7,544 nt of DNA from an uncultured Collinsella sp. (GCA_934617135.1 CAKTUC010000061.1:1-7544), one strand, 5' to 3'; shown: positions 1 to 6,680, numbered from the stretch's first letter. Numbers and translations are program-made. The notes: a model not told the origin generated them from the sequence alone.

Positions 1-570
1 GCGGACCCGACGGCGGTCCCGGGGATGGACCTCTCGCGCTTCGACCTCGTGCTCTGCGACGTCATGATGCCGGGGCTCGACGGCTTCGAGCTCGTGCGGC
101 AGATCCGCCCGGACTTCGACGGCCCCATCGTCTTCCTGACCGCGCGCGTGGCCGAGGAGGATGCCGTGGCCGCCTACGGCCTGGGCGCCGACGACTACGT
201 CCGCAAGCCCTTTGGGGCCGCGGAACTGCGCGCCAAGGTCGCGGCCCATCTACGCCGTGAGCGCCGGCCGCGCTCGCACGCCCTCTCCTTCGGGGAGGTG
301 CGGATCGACCTCGGGGCACGCGGCCTCGCCGTGGGCGGCGAGGCCGTGCCGCTCACGCCCACCGAGTACGCCATCTGCGAGTACCTCGCCCGCCACCCCG
401 GGCAGGTCATGAGCCGCGCGCAGATACGCGAAGCGGTGCTCGGCTGGGAGAGCGACGCCGACGACGCGGCCATATCCATGCAGGTCAGCCGCGCCCGGAG
501 GAAACTCTCCGAGGCCGGCGCCGACCCGATTGCGACCGTCTGGGGGATGGGGTACAAGTGGCAGCTCTGA
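1..570 (+). CDS. OmpR/PhoB-family response regulator, 5' end cut by window edge
   Basis: DNA-binding response regulator of a two-component system. Phosphorylation by the partner kinase should switch its binding to target promoters. The frame is open from base 1 and 189 residues are visible. The receiver domain lacks its first strand and acidic pocket, roughly 30-35 residues by comparison with PhoB-type regulators. The phospho-acceptor is Asp20 of the visible part (LCDVMMPG). The conserved switch Thr47 (FLTA) and Lys69 (RKPF) follow at normal spacing. A winged-helix Trans_reg_C domain fills about residues 90-188 and ends in the typical VWGMGYKW hairpin. The first in-window ATG (base 25) lies inside the receiver fold and is not a credible start. 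The gene overlaps the kinase downstream by 13 nt, so the two are probably co-translated. All of the first 20 visible codons end in G or C. Family assignment is firm; the regulated genes are not visible. Confidence 0.95.
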   Translation, partial: ADPTAVPGMDLSRFDLVLCDVMMPGLDGFELVRQIRPDFDGPIVFLTARVAEEDAVAAYGLGADDYVRKPFGAAELRAKVAAHLRRERRPRSHALSFGEVRIDLGARGLAVGGEAVPLTPTEYAICEYLARHPGQVMSRAQIREAVLGWESDADDAAISMQVSRARRKLSEAGADPIATVWGMGYKWQL

Positions 571-1994
571 GGATCGGGGCGCGAGGTCGCGGGGGCATGC
601 CGCTCTCCTTCGTCATCGCGCGCTACTTCGCCTACGCGTTCGCGGCGGTCGCCATGGCGTGGGTCGCCTCGTTCATGGTGCTCTCCGTGGCGATCAACGC
701 GGGCTTCGTCTACGAGGCAAGCTGGGGGCCGGCCAATGCGCGCGAGGTCGCGGAGGGCCTGGCACGCGACGGCGTCTGCGGGCAGCAGGACGTGCCGACG
801 GCGTACCGCTACCTCATCCTGAACAAGGACGGAAACGTGCTGATGACAGACCTCGAGAGCAAGCGGCTCGAGGACGCGACGGAAATGGCCCGTGCGGCAC
901 TCGCCGCGGATCCGGGCACAGTGGAGATCGAGGGCGGGGGTTCGGGCCTCACCTACGCCGCGTTTCCGCTCAAAGGCGGCGGGGCCTGCGCACTCGTCAG
1001 CGAGTACCTGCCGCAGTGGGTCTCGCGCGACCTCGCCGGCCTGCTTCCCAACCCGCAGAGCCTCATGCTCGTCGGCGCCACGGCGGGAAGCGCGCTCGCG
1101 CTCGCGATCGTGGCGCGCCGCGCGAGCCGCGTGATCTCGCGCAAGATGGCTCCGCTTGCGGAGGCGGCGGGGCGCGTCGGCGCGGGGGAACTCGACTTCG
1201 CGGTCGGCAGCACCAACGTGCGCGAGGTGAACGACGTCCTCGCAGCGATGGACGCCATGCGAGCCTCCCTCGCCGAGTCGCTCGAGGCCCGCTGGGCCGC
1301 GGAGCGGGGGCAGCGCGAGCAGATGGCGTCGCTCGCCCACGACCTCAAGACGCCGCTCACCGTGCTGCGTGCCAACGCCGACTTCGTGGCGGAGGAGCTG
1401 GAAGACGAGAAAGACGCCGACCTCGCGGCCGCCGCGCGCGACATAGCCGGCAGTGTCGAAAGGCTCGACGGCTACGTGCGCCTGCTCATCGAGGCCTCGC
1501 GCGGGTCCGGCGGGGCGGAGAGGGCCCCCATGCGGCCGGCCGATTTCTGCGAGCAGGTTCTCGCCGAGGCCGCCCAGATCGCCCGGGTGCGAGGCGTGGC
1601 GCTCGACGCGGCCACGGGCCCCGCTGTCGCGGGCGCGCCCGAGGCCGCGCTAGACCAAACCAGCCTGGCGCGAGCCGCCGCGAACCTCGTGGCCAACGCC
1701 GCCGAGCACGCACGATCGCGCGTGGCTGTCTCCTGCGACGTCGCGGGCGGGCGCCTCGTCATCGAGGTTGCCGACGACGGACCGGGCTTTTCTCCCGCCG
1801 CCCTCGAACGCGGCTGCGAGCGCCTCTTCACAGACGACTCGTCCCGCTCTTCGCGCGACGGAGGCCGCCACTACGGGCTCGGCCTCCATGTCGCCTCCGA
1901 GGCCGCGAGCGCCCACGGGGGCTCCGTCTCGCTCGCCAACGATCCCTCGGGCGGCGCGGTGGCCACCATCGCGGTCCCCCTGTGCGGGATCTGA
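558..1994 (+). CDS. Membrane sensor histidine kinase (HAMP-DHp-HATPase), partner of the upstream regulator
   Basis: Senses an unknown extracellular signal and phosphorylates the regulator encoded just upstream. The order is: short cytoplasmic N-terminus; TM1 about residues 22-46; a small extracellular domain about 47-165; TM2 about 168-186; HAMP about 187-245; DHp with phospho-acceptor His261 in HDLKTPLTV; HATPase with N box 376-385 (NLVANAAEHA), D/G1 box 406-411 (DDGPGF) and G2 box 440-444 (GLGLH). All motifs needed for autophosphorylation are present. The extracellular part contains only two cysteines, Cys74 and Cys144. The start is uncertain: GTG at 558 (478 aa, 13-nt overlap with the regulator) was chosen because it keeps the genes coupled. 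ATG at 597 (residue 14) just before TM1 is a real alternative, and neither has a strong Shine-Dalgarno. GC3 bias is extreme (18 of 19 codons around His261). Kinases of this layout often sit beside ABC exporters, but none is seen here. Confidence 0.93.
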   Translation: MAALRIGARGRGGMPLSFVIARYFAYAFAAVAMAWVASFMVLSVAINAGFVYEASWGPANAREVAEGLARDGVCGQQDVPTAYRYLILNKDGNVLMTDLESKRLEDATEMARAALAADPGTVEIEGGGSGLTYAAFPLKGGGACALVSEYLPQWVSRDLAGLLPNPQSLMLVGATAGSALALAIVARRASRVISRKMAPLAEAAGRVGAGELDFAVGSTNVREVNDVLAAMDAMRASLAESLEARWAAERGQREQMASLAHDLKTPLTVLRANADFVAEELEDEKDADLAAAARDIAGSVERLDGYVRLLIEASRGSGGAERAPMRPADFCEQVLAEAAQIARVRGVALDAATGPAVAGAPEAALDQTSLARAAANLVANAAEHARSRVAVSCDVAGGRLVIEVADDGPGFSPAALERGCERLFTDDSSRSSRDGGRHYGLGLHVASEAASAHGGSVSLANDPSGGAVATIAVPLCGI

Positions 1995-2104
1995 CGACTT
2001 CCTCGATGTTTACCTCGACTGCGATATGTCGCTCGCCGAGGCCGCGACGAGATGGTGTTACGTCTGCCCCGCTTGGTGCTTCTAGCTCAAATTTAATCTG
2101 ATGT
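1995..2104 (+). other. 3' untranslated stretch between kinase stop and terminator
   Basis: This is the short stretch between the kinase stop codon and its terminator. The first ~90 bases keep the high-GC look of the kinase gene, then composition shifts to AT-rich (ctcaaatttaatctg) just before the hairpin. Frame +1 is open from inside the kinase gene to a TAG at 2083-2085. It contains a possible 19-residue peptide from ATG 2026 with three cysteines (WCYVCPAWCF near its end), but no ribosome binding site precedes that ATG. I read it as untranslated DNA or a remnant, not a gene. Confidence 0.4.
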
Positions 2105-2138
2105 AAGGCCCGTGCAATCCTGTATGGGCCTTCCTTTT
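2105..2138 (+). terminator. Intrinsic terminator of the two-component operon
   Basis: Arms AAGGCCC (2105-2111) and GGGCCTT (2126-2132) pair perfectly. The stem can extend inward by five more pairs (GTGCA with TGTAT, including two G-U), leaving a 4-nt ATCC loop. A CCTTTT tail (2133-2138) follows on the + strand. The reverse strand has no U-tract after the hairpin, so it should act on the kinase transcript only. Confidence 0.85.
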
Positions 2139-2326
2139 GGCAATTGCTCGACCGATTCGTGGCATGAAACACAAATCATCGAGTTAAGGTGACATGGGGT
2201 CATACAGCAGCTCTCAGAGCGTCTGCCGCGCTCCCCTGCCATTACCTCTGCGGCATCCTCGTATGGAGCCCATCCTGCTGGCGTTTCCTAGCAACAGCCC
2301 ACTTGTCCACCGATCAAGTGAACTAC

Positions 2327-2507
2327 TGGAATAAATACAGCGACACGCTTGTTCGTTACAGTCGCTATATCAGTGTAAATCGCCGCGATAAATACAGCCC
2401 GTACTCGACTGTATACCAGCTACGCGTATGCAGATTCATATCGCGTTAATAAATCGGCTCATGCGTGTGCAAAACGCGCAATTAACCGCAAAAGGCGACT
2501 ATCGCGT
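2327..2507. repeat. Cluster of short direct and inverted repeats, possible operator array
   Basis: ATAAATACAGC occurs at 2331-2341 and again at 2388-2398; a third ATAAAT is at 2449-2454. ATCGC occurs at 2379, 2440 and 2501, exactly 61 bp apart each time, and the last two are part of identical TATCGCGT octamers (2439-2446 and 2500-2507). TACAG half-sites lie at 2336, 2357 and 2393. An inverse CTGTA at 2409 makes the pair ATACAG-11 nt-CTGTAT (2392-2414). An imperfect palindrome centred on 2384 has perfect inner arms ATCGC/GCGAT (2379-2389) and 9 of 13 complementary positions over 2371-2397. TACGCGTA (2421-2428) is a perfect palindrome. The apparent ~61-bp units share only these short blocks, so a true tandem repeat is uncertain. 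Clustered operator sites are the simplest reading. Confidence 0.4.
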
Positions 2508-2528
2508 AGGTAGATTTTTGGCAGCCTG

Positions 2529-2556
2529 TTGCTTACTGAAAAATAAGCAATTGCTT
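2529..2556. repeat. Nested inverted repeats TTGCTTA/TAAGCAA and AAGCAATTGCTT
   Basis: TTGCTTA (2529-2535) and TAAGCAA (2544-2550) form a 7-bp hairpin with an 8-nt loop. The right arm is also part of a perfect 12-bp palindrome, AAGCAATTGCTT (2545-2556). On the minus strand the palindrome is followed by ATTTTT. It lies just past the strong terminator of the tRNA transcript and could act as a weak backup terminator. The palindrome could only form a 4-bp stem, so this is tentative. Confidence 0.4.
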
Positions 2557-2561
2557 GAAAC

Positions 2562-2591
2562 AAAAAAGGTCAGGCACTAGGTGCCTGACCT
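2562..2591 (-). terminator. Strong intrinsic terminator after tRNA-Pro
   Basis: Read on the minus strand, AGGTCAGGCAC (2591-2581) and GTGCCTGACCT (2577-2567) form a perfect 11-bp stem with a 3-nt loop, running directly into six U residues (2567-2562). It begins 9 nt after the tRNA 3' end. No other terminator is evident between coaBC and this point, so it probably also stops operon read-through. Confidence 0.93.
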
Positions 2592-2600
2592 GCAAACTTC

Positions 2601-2677
<77 letters not shown>

Positions 2678-2719
2678 AAGCTTTTGTTTGTTGCTCTGCT
2701 CTCGCTCGCAACAGGGAGT

Positions 2720-2749
2720 ATATTAACCCGAAACTTTGTACTTGTGCAA
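2720..2749 (-). promoter_or_regulatory. Candidate sigma-70-type promoter for tRNA-Pro
   Basis: On the minus strand, TTGCAC (2749-2744) is followed 18 nt later by TAATAT (2725-2720), a modest match to -35 and -10 consensus. Transcription would start near 2712, giving a leader of about 35 nt before the tRNA. An inverted CTTG-2 nt-CAAG (2741-2750) overlaps the -35 element. The region is AT-rich and lies between the coaBC stop and the tRNA, where a promoter is expected. Confidence 0.5.
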
Positions 2750-2757
2750 GAACTTTT

Positions 2758-3969
2758 TTACAAATTTTGAAGCAAGTCCAAAATTGCATCTGCGAGCTGG
2801 GATTTTGTTAGCACGGGAAGTTCTTGCGTGCCCGCTGTGCTCACAATCCAGGCCTTGTTGGTGTCGGTTCCAAAGCCCGAATCGGCGCGCGTGACATCGT
2901 TGGCTATAATGGCATCGCAGCCCTTGCGGGTCAATTTTCGCTCGGCGTATTCGACGACATTATCGGTCTCGGCCGCAAAGCCAATCACGCGGCGATCGCC
3001 CTTTTGGCGTGAGAGCTCGGCTAAGATGTCAACGGTCTCGACGAGCTCGATTCGATCCAGGCGCTCGTTGAACTTTTTGAGCTTGTGGTCCGCAGGGGCC
3101 GCCGGCGTGTAGTCGGCGACTGCGGCGGCACAGATAGCCGCGTCGGCCGCCTGGAAGGCGCTCTGGGCAGCTTGTAGCATCTCTGCGGCGGTCTGCACGC
3201 GCACACACTCCACACCGCGCGGGATTTCGAGCGACGTCGGTCCCAGCACCAGCGTGACCGTAGCACCGCGGCGTGCGGCCTCCCCCGCTAGGGCGATGCC
3301 CATCTTGCCCGACGATCGGTTGCCGATAAAGCGCACCGGATCGATCGGCTCATGCGTGGGGCCGGCGGTAATGACAATGCGTTTGCCCGTAAGATCGCGC
3401 GGTGCAGGGTCAAGCACCTCACAGACAGCCTCGACGATGTCCTCGGGCTCGCTCATGCGCCCCGTGTCCACGTCGCCGCAGGCAAGGTAGCCGCTGCCGG
3501 GTCCCACCACATGGACACCGTGCTCGCGCAGCGTGGCCATGTTGGCCTGCGTCGCCGGCGCCTTCCACATGCCGTTGTTCATGGCCGGCGCGATCACGAT
3601 GGGGCGCGGAGTGGCAAGTAGCGTGGTGGAGATGAGGTCGTCGGCGATGCCGTTGGCCATCTTGGCGATGATATTGGCCGTCGCGGGCGCTACGACCACC
3701 AAGTCGGGCTCCTGCGCGAGCGAGATGTGGTGAATGGGGTCGGAGGGATCGTCGAACAGGCCCACCGCTACCGGCTCATTGGTAAGCGCCCGGAAGGTGA
3801 GCGGCCCCACGAATTCCGTGGCATGTTCGCTCATGACGACCTTTATATGGGCGCCGCGCTTTTGCAGCAGGCGCACGATATTGCAGGACTTATAGGCGGC
3901 GATCCCGCCGGTAATACCCAGCAGGATCGTTTTTCCCTCAAGTTGCATTGGATTGTCGGGTGCCGCCAT
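2758..3969 (-). CDS. coaBC: Bifunctional phosphopantothenoylcysteine decarboxylase / phosphopantothenate-cysteine ligase
   Basis: Cytosolic enzyme of coenzyme A synthesis. The CoaB half couples 4'-phosphopantothenate to cysteine using CTP. The CoaC half, an FMN flavoprotein, decarboxylates the product to phosphopantetheine. Its 403 aa are the normal full length. CoaC domain (about 12-188): GGIAAYK at 21-27, catalytic His81 (HHISLA), PAMNNGMW at 128-135, and Cys164 in the ACGDVDTGRM flap. CoaB domain (about 192-403): TAGPTHEPIDPVRFI at 201-215, Asn217 in GNRSSGKMG (the CTP-activation Asn of E. coli CoaB), the KLKK lysine motif at 296-299, and GFAAET at 330-335. ATG 3969 is chosen because AAGGAAG (3985-3979) lies 9 nt upstream, inside the end of the zinc-ribbon gene; Met8 is less likely. 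The gap to the upstream gene is 4 nt, so it is the last protein gene of the operon. No terminator follows directly. Confidence 0.97.
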   Translation of the reverse strand: MAAPDNPMQLEGKTILLGITGGIAAYKSCNIVRLLQKRGAHIKVVMSEHATEFVGPLTFRALTNEPVAVGLFDDPSDPIHHISLAQEPDLVVVAPATANIIAKMANGIADDLISTTLLATPRPIVIAPAMNNGMWKAPATQANMATLREHGVHVVGPGSGYLACGDVDTGRMSEPEDIVEAVCEVLDPAPRDLTGKRIVITAGPTHEPIDPVRFIGNRSSGKMGIALAGEAARRGATVTLVLGPTSLEIPRGVECVRVQTAAEMLQAAQSAFQAADAAICAAAVADYTPAAPADHKLKKFNERLDRIELVETVDILAELSRQKGDRRVIGFAAETDNVVEYAERKLTRKGCDAIIANDVTRADSGFGTDTNKAWIVSTAGTQELPVLTKSQLADAILDLLQNL

Positions 3970-3973
3970 CGTG

Positions 3974-4693
3974 TTACGCTTCCTTGCTCGGGAGCACCAG
4001 CAGGCGGTGGCAGTACGGGCAGTGCGTGATCTCGCTACCGTCGTGGTTGAGGTCGCTCATGGACGACGCCTGCAGCGCGGTGTGGCAGACCGTGGGGATG
4101 TTGCCCTGAATGGTCTCGACGGCCAGGCCGTGGAACTGCTTGAGCAGGCGCTCGTAGTCGGTGAGAACGTCGGTCGGCAGCGTGGCGGCAAGCGCGGTGC
4201 GCTCCTTGGTTGCGGCATCAATCTGAGCCTGCAGGTCGGCGGCCTTGGCGCGGGCGGCCTTGGTGTCTGCCTTCACGCCCTCCTCAAACTTGGCAATGAT
4301 GGCCTGCGCGCGAGCCTCGCGGTCGAGCGCCTCCTTATGGGCGACGACGACGTCCTTGCGGGTGTGCTCGATCTTATCCAGACGCTTGGCCAGGGTGGCA
4401 AGTTCGTTCTCCAGGTCCTGCACCTCGCGGTAGTCGGAGCCGTCGACGTGGCGCTTCTTGGCAGTCTCGATGGCGTTGTTGGTCTGAATCTCGGTGGTGT
4501 TGAGATCGTCGAGCTCAATGTCCAGATCCTTGCGCTGAGCGTAGAGCTTGGTCATCTCGGACTTGAGCTTCACATAGGTCTTGCGTTTGGAAGCGAGCTC
4601 CTTGAGCTCCGGCATATTGGCAAGTTCGCTCTTGTTGCGGGCGAGCTCCAAATCGATCTGTTGCAGCTTGAGTAGCGTAGCGCCGGCGCTCAT
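3974..4693 (-). CDS. Coiled-coil zinc-ribbon protein (DUF164 / COG1579 family)
   Basis: A 239-residue soluble protein with no signal peptide. Residues about 5-170 are a long charged alpha-helical coiled coil rich in Lys, Glu, Ala and Leu. A C-terminal zinc-ribbon-like segment lies at about 195-235. This is the layout of the conserved DUF164/COG1579 family, whose role is poorly defined; nucleic-acid binding or scaffolding has been suggested. The second knuckle is intact (CPYCHR, Cys225 and Cys228). The first is degenerate: Cys203 (VCHTAL) aligns with the second Cys of the usual CxxC, and Pro200 stands where the first Cys is expected. His204, His224 or His229 might supply a ligand. The start at 4693 rests on AAGGAG (4706-4701) 7 nt upstream and a 4-nt ATGA overlap with the nif3 stop. 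An in-frame ATG at 4729 would lie well inside nif3. Placement between nif3 and coaBC suggests co-expression but does not give the function. Confidence 0.88.
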   Translation of the reverse strand: MSAGATLLKLQQIDLELARNKSELANMPELKELASKRKTYVKLKSEMTKLYAQRKDLDIELDDLNTTEIQTNNAIETAKKRHVDGSDYREVQDLENELATLAKRLDKIEHTRKDVVVAHKEALDREARAQAIIAKFEEGVKADTKAARAKAADLQAQIDAATKERTALAATLPTDVLTDYERLLKQFHGLAVETIQGNIPTVCHTALQASSMSDLNHDGSEITHCPYCHRLLVLPSKEA

Positions 4694-5499
4694 AAGTTCT
4701 CTCCTTTTGTCACAGTCCACCATTGGCAAGGGTTCAGTATTTTAATCGTATGACGGGGGTCGACCCCGGCGTCAACTGCAGAGTTCATCAAGATATCCAC
4801 GAACGGCTCTTCGGAGCGGTCGTGGCCGAGTAGTATCACGCCCAGGCCACGCAAGGCAAGGTCCTGCGCCACGTGGTAGCCAGCTTCTCCAGTCACAATA
4901 ACATCTGCGCCTGCGGCGATGGCAAGCTCACCAAAATCGCCGAGGGAGCCGCCCAGAATGGCAACGGTGCGGCACGGGTGCTTGGCTTCGCCCCATACGC
5001 GCGGGTCACTGCCATAGGTCGTGGCGGCACGATTGGCGAGATCGCGCAGGTTGCAGGCGTCATGGAGGGTCGCAAGTGCGCCCAGACCGGTGAGCTCAGG
5101 CTCGTCCACATGCTCCAGCGAGCTCATGGGCTCAGCGCCCAGCAAATTGCTCAGGCGAACGCGCGCTTCGTGCGAGCGGTCCAGGTTGGTGTGAAGCGAG
5201 ATGATGCTCACGCCGCAACGGGCTGCCTCGTACAACGCAGCGCTGCATTGGGGACGCGATACATCCGCCGGGCAAAACGCCTCGGGCGCCTTGATATAGA
5301 TGGGATGATGCGTCAGCAGCACGTTGGCGCCCGCCTCGAGAGCGCGGTGCACGTTGGCCTCGGTCGCGTCGAGTGCGCAGGCGACGCCGCGAATCTCGTC
5401 GTAGGGATCGCCAACGGATAAGCCTACGTGGTCCCAGCCTTCGGCGTCCGCCTTGGGGTAGCGCGCCAGCAGCGCACGTTCAAGCTCGGAGACAATCAT
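4690..5499 (-). CDS. Nif3/DUF34-like dinuclear metal-centre protein
   Basis: Member of the Nif3/YbgI family, cytosolic proteins that assemble as toroidal hexamers with a two-metal site. Hydrolase or metal-chaperone roles have been proposed, but the substrate is not established. All metal-ligand motifs are visible in 269 residues: His64-His65 (LLTHHPI), His103 and Asp107 (HTNLD), His226 and Glu230 (GHDRSEEPF). The conserved GEAGYHVAQD segment is at 204-213. The middle (about 124-200) fits the variable inserted lobe between the two conserved halves. ATG 5499 overlaps the cysteine desulfurase stop by 4 nt (ATGA), with a short GTAGGTG ribosome binding site just upstream. The stop in turn overlaps the zinc-ribbon start the same way, so three genes are translationally coupled. 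Family call is firm; function is open. Confidence 0.93.
   Translation of the reverse strand: MIVSELERALLARYPKADAEGWDHVGLSVGDPYDEIRGVACALDATEANVHRALEAGANVLLTHHPIYIKAPEAFCPADVSRPQCSAALYEAARCGVSIISLHTNLDRSHEARVRLSNLLGAEPMSSLEHVDEPELTGLGALATLHDACNLRDLANRAATTYGSDPRVWGEAKHPCRTVAILGGSLGDFGELAIAAGADVIVTGEAGYHVAQDLALRGLGVILLGHDRSEEPFVDILMNSAVDAGVDPRHTIKILNPCQWWTVTKGENL
4701..4706 (-). promoter_or_regulatory. Ribosome binding site fixing the zinc-ribbon gene start
   Basis: AAGGAG on the minus strand lies 7 nt before ATG 4693-4691, within the last codons of nif3. It is the strongest Shine-Dalgarno in this part of the operon and favours this start over the in-frame ATG at 4729. Confidence 0.8.
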
Positions 5500-6674
5500 G
5501 CGGCACCTACGATCGAGAGCAGCGCACTTGCAAAGTCGTCCAGATCGCTCGGATCCACGCGGTCATCGAAGGAAATGCGCAGTGCGCCCAGTGCCTGCTC
5601 GCGACCAATGCCCATGGCGCTGAGCACGTGGCTCGGGTCCATGTTGCCGCTCGAGCAAGCCGATCCGGCCGAAACCTCAAAGCCGGCGGCATCGAGCTTG
5701 ATGATGAGCTCCTCGGAGTCCATGCCGTCGACGTAGATTGAAACCATACCTGGCAGACGATCGGCCTGCGCGTAGTCGCCCATCGTGGCGTGAATGCGAG
5801 GATGGGCCGTAAGCGTGGCGTAGAGCTTATCGGACAAGGTCTGCAGTTCCGCGCGCTCCTGGGCCACGTGGGGCGCCAGCGTACTGGCGGCAGCGGCAAA
5901 AGCCAACTGCGTGCGCAGATCCTGCGTACCGGCGCGACGGCCGGCCTCCTGTCCACCGCCAAAGATGCGGGGGCGCAGCGGCGTGCGGGTCTTTACGTAG
6001 AGCGCGCCGGATGCCACGGGGCCGCCAATCTTGTGGGCGGCAACGGACATGGCGTCGACGCCCAGCTCGGCGGCATCGAGCGGAATGTGCAGATAGCCCT
6101 GGATGGCATCGGTATGGAACAGGGCGCCCACGGTATGCGCGGCGGCGGCAAGCTCGCGGATGGGCTGCACCACACCGGTCTCGTTGTTGGCGACCATAAT
6201 GCTCACGAGCGCTACGTCGTCGCCCAACAGCTCGACAAGCGCGGCAGGCTCAATGTAGCCCGCGCGGTAGGGCTGCACCAGGTCGACGGTAAAGCCGGCG
6301 GCACGCAGCAGCGGCAGGTTGTCCAGAATCGAATCGTGCTCGATGGCCGAAACGATGACACGATCGCGCTTGCGATCGCGCTGACGAGCGCCCTCGGCAA
6401 GACCGAGCAGCGCCAGCTGGTTAGCCTCGGTGCCGCCGTTGGTAAGGATGATCTCGGACGGGCGAACGCGTACGCCAAAGCTACGGGCGATCTCGCGACG
6501 GGCGACTTCCAGGCGTGCGGCGGCCTTGCGGCCGAGCGAGTGCAGCGAGTTGGGGTTGACGCCGGCAAGCTCGCTGTCGTCATACTCGCGCTGCGCAAGG
6601 AGCGCCTCGGCGCGCATGGGCGTCGAGGCGGCATAGTCAAGATTCACGGGTATGCGGTTTTGACCTGCGGTCAT
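5496..6674 (-). CDS. NifS/IscS-type cysteine desulfurase (class V aminotransferase fold)
   Basis: PLP enzyme that takes sulfur from L-cysteine, leaving alanine and an enzyme persulfide that feeds Fe-S cluster assembly or tRNA thiolation. It has 392 aa, normal length. N-terminal LDYAASTPM (12-20); PLP-site GGTEAN (80-85); His113 (EHDSIL) stacking on PLP; NNETG (163-167); Asp189 (HTDAIQ); Schiff-base Lys215 (AHKIGGP); catalytic Cys340 in the flexible loop SAGSACSSG (335-343), followed by SHVL. That loop context fits group I (NifS/IscS) enzymes, not SufS. No scaffold (iscU/sufU) or mnmA lies beside it in the window, so the sulfur acceptor is unknown and I give no symbol. The start is supported by a full AGGAGG (6691-6686) 11 nt upstream, inside the end of rpe. 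The gap to the rpe stop is 6 nt. The stop overlaps the nif3 start by 4 nt. Confidence 0.95.
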   Translation of the reverse strand: MTAGQNRIPVNLDYAASTPMRAEALLAQREYDDSELAGVNPNSLHSLGRKAAARLEVARREIARSFGVRVRPSEIILTNGGTEANQLALLGLAEGARQRDRKRDRVIVSAIEHDSILDNLPLLRAAGFTVDLVQPYRAGYIEPAALVELLGDDVALVSIMVANNETGVVQPIRELAAAAHTVGALFHTDAIQGYLHIPLDAAELGVDAMSVAAHKIGGPVASGALYVKTRTPLRPRIFGGGQEAGRRAGTQDLRTQLAFAAAASTLAPHVAQERAELQTLSDKLYATLTAHPRIHATMGDYAQADRLPGMVSIYVDGMDSEELIIKLDAAGFEVSAGSACSSGNMDPSHVLSAMGIGREQALGALRISFDDRVDPSDLDDFASALLSIVGAA

Positions 6675-6680
6675 AAGGGT

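Larger units (their letters stand above)
2139..2561. other. Gene-free AT-richer spacer between convergent blocks
   Basis: No convincing gene lies on either strand in these 423 bases. The one sizeable open frame (2189-2449, + strand, 86 codons) encodes an odd Tyr/Arg/Ser/Cys-rich product, has no ribosome binding site, and owes its Tyr/Ser/Arg pattern largely to short DNA repeats. G+C is about half (29 of 60 bases in 2341-2400, hand count), well below both flanking blocks. An inverted repeat CACTTG/CAAGTG lies at 2300-2305 and 2315-2320 with a 9-nt gap. The denser repeat cluster and a palindrome are listed separately. The stretch may be regulatory DNA, a decayed gene, or a remnant of inserted DNA; the sequence alone does not decide. 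Confidence 0.6.

Noticed and set aside
195..1340. Long minus-strand open frame (381 codons) across the regulator and kinase genes
   Set aside because: It is antisense to two genes with complete domain motifs, and its Arg/Ala-rich product is typical of the reverse strand of high-GC coding DNA.
530..2101. 523-codon + strand frame overlapping the kinase
   Set aside because: Arg/Gly-rich product with no domain pattern; it is a high-GC shadow of the kinase frame, which holds all the catalytic motifs.
2145..2165. Possible att copy of the tRNA 3' end (cgaccgattcg resembles cgactggattcga)
   Set aside because: Short, interrupted match only; an attachment core would be an exact match of about 15 nt or more.
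2365..2439. 24-codon minus-strand frame starting at ATG 2439
   Set aside because: Too short, no ribosome binding site, and an in-frame stop lies just upstream.
2189..2449. 86-codon + strand frame in the spacer
   Set aside because: No ribosome binding site and no family resemblance; it runs through the repeat cluster, which accounts for its repeated Tyr-Ser-Arg pattern.
2379..2561. CRISPR array suggested by 61-bp spacing
   Set aside because: Only 5-8 bp blocks are shared between units; there is no conserved 20-40 bp repeat and no cas gene in view.
3953..4675. 240-codon + strand frame opposite the zinc-ribbon gene
   Set aside because: Its Leu/Val/Gly-rich look is what the reverse strand of a Lys/Glu/Ala/Leu-rich coiled-coil gene gives; the minus strand has the ribosome binding site and family fit.
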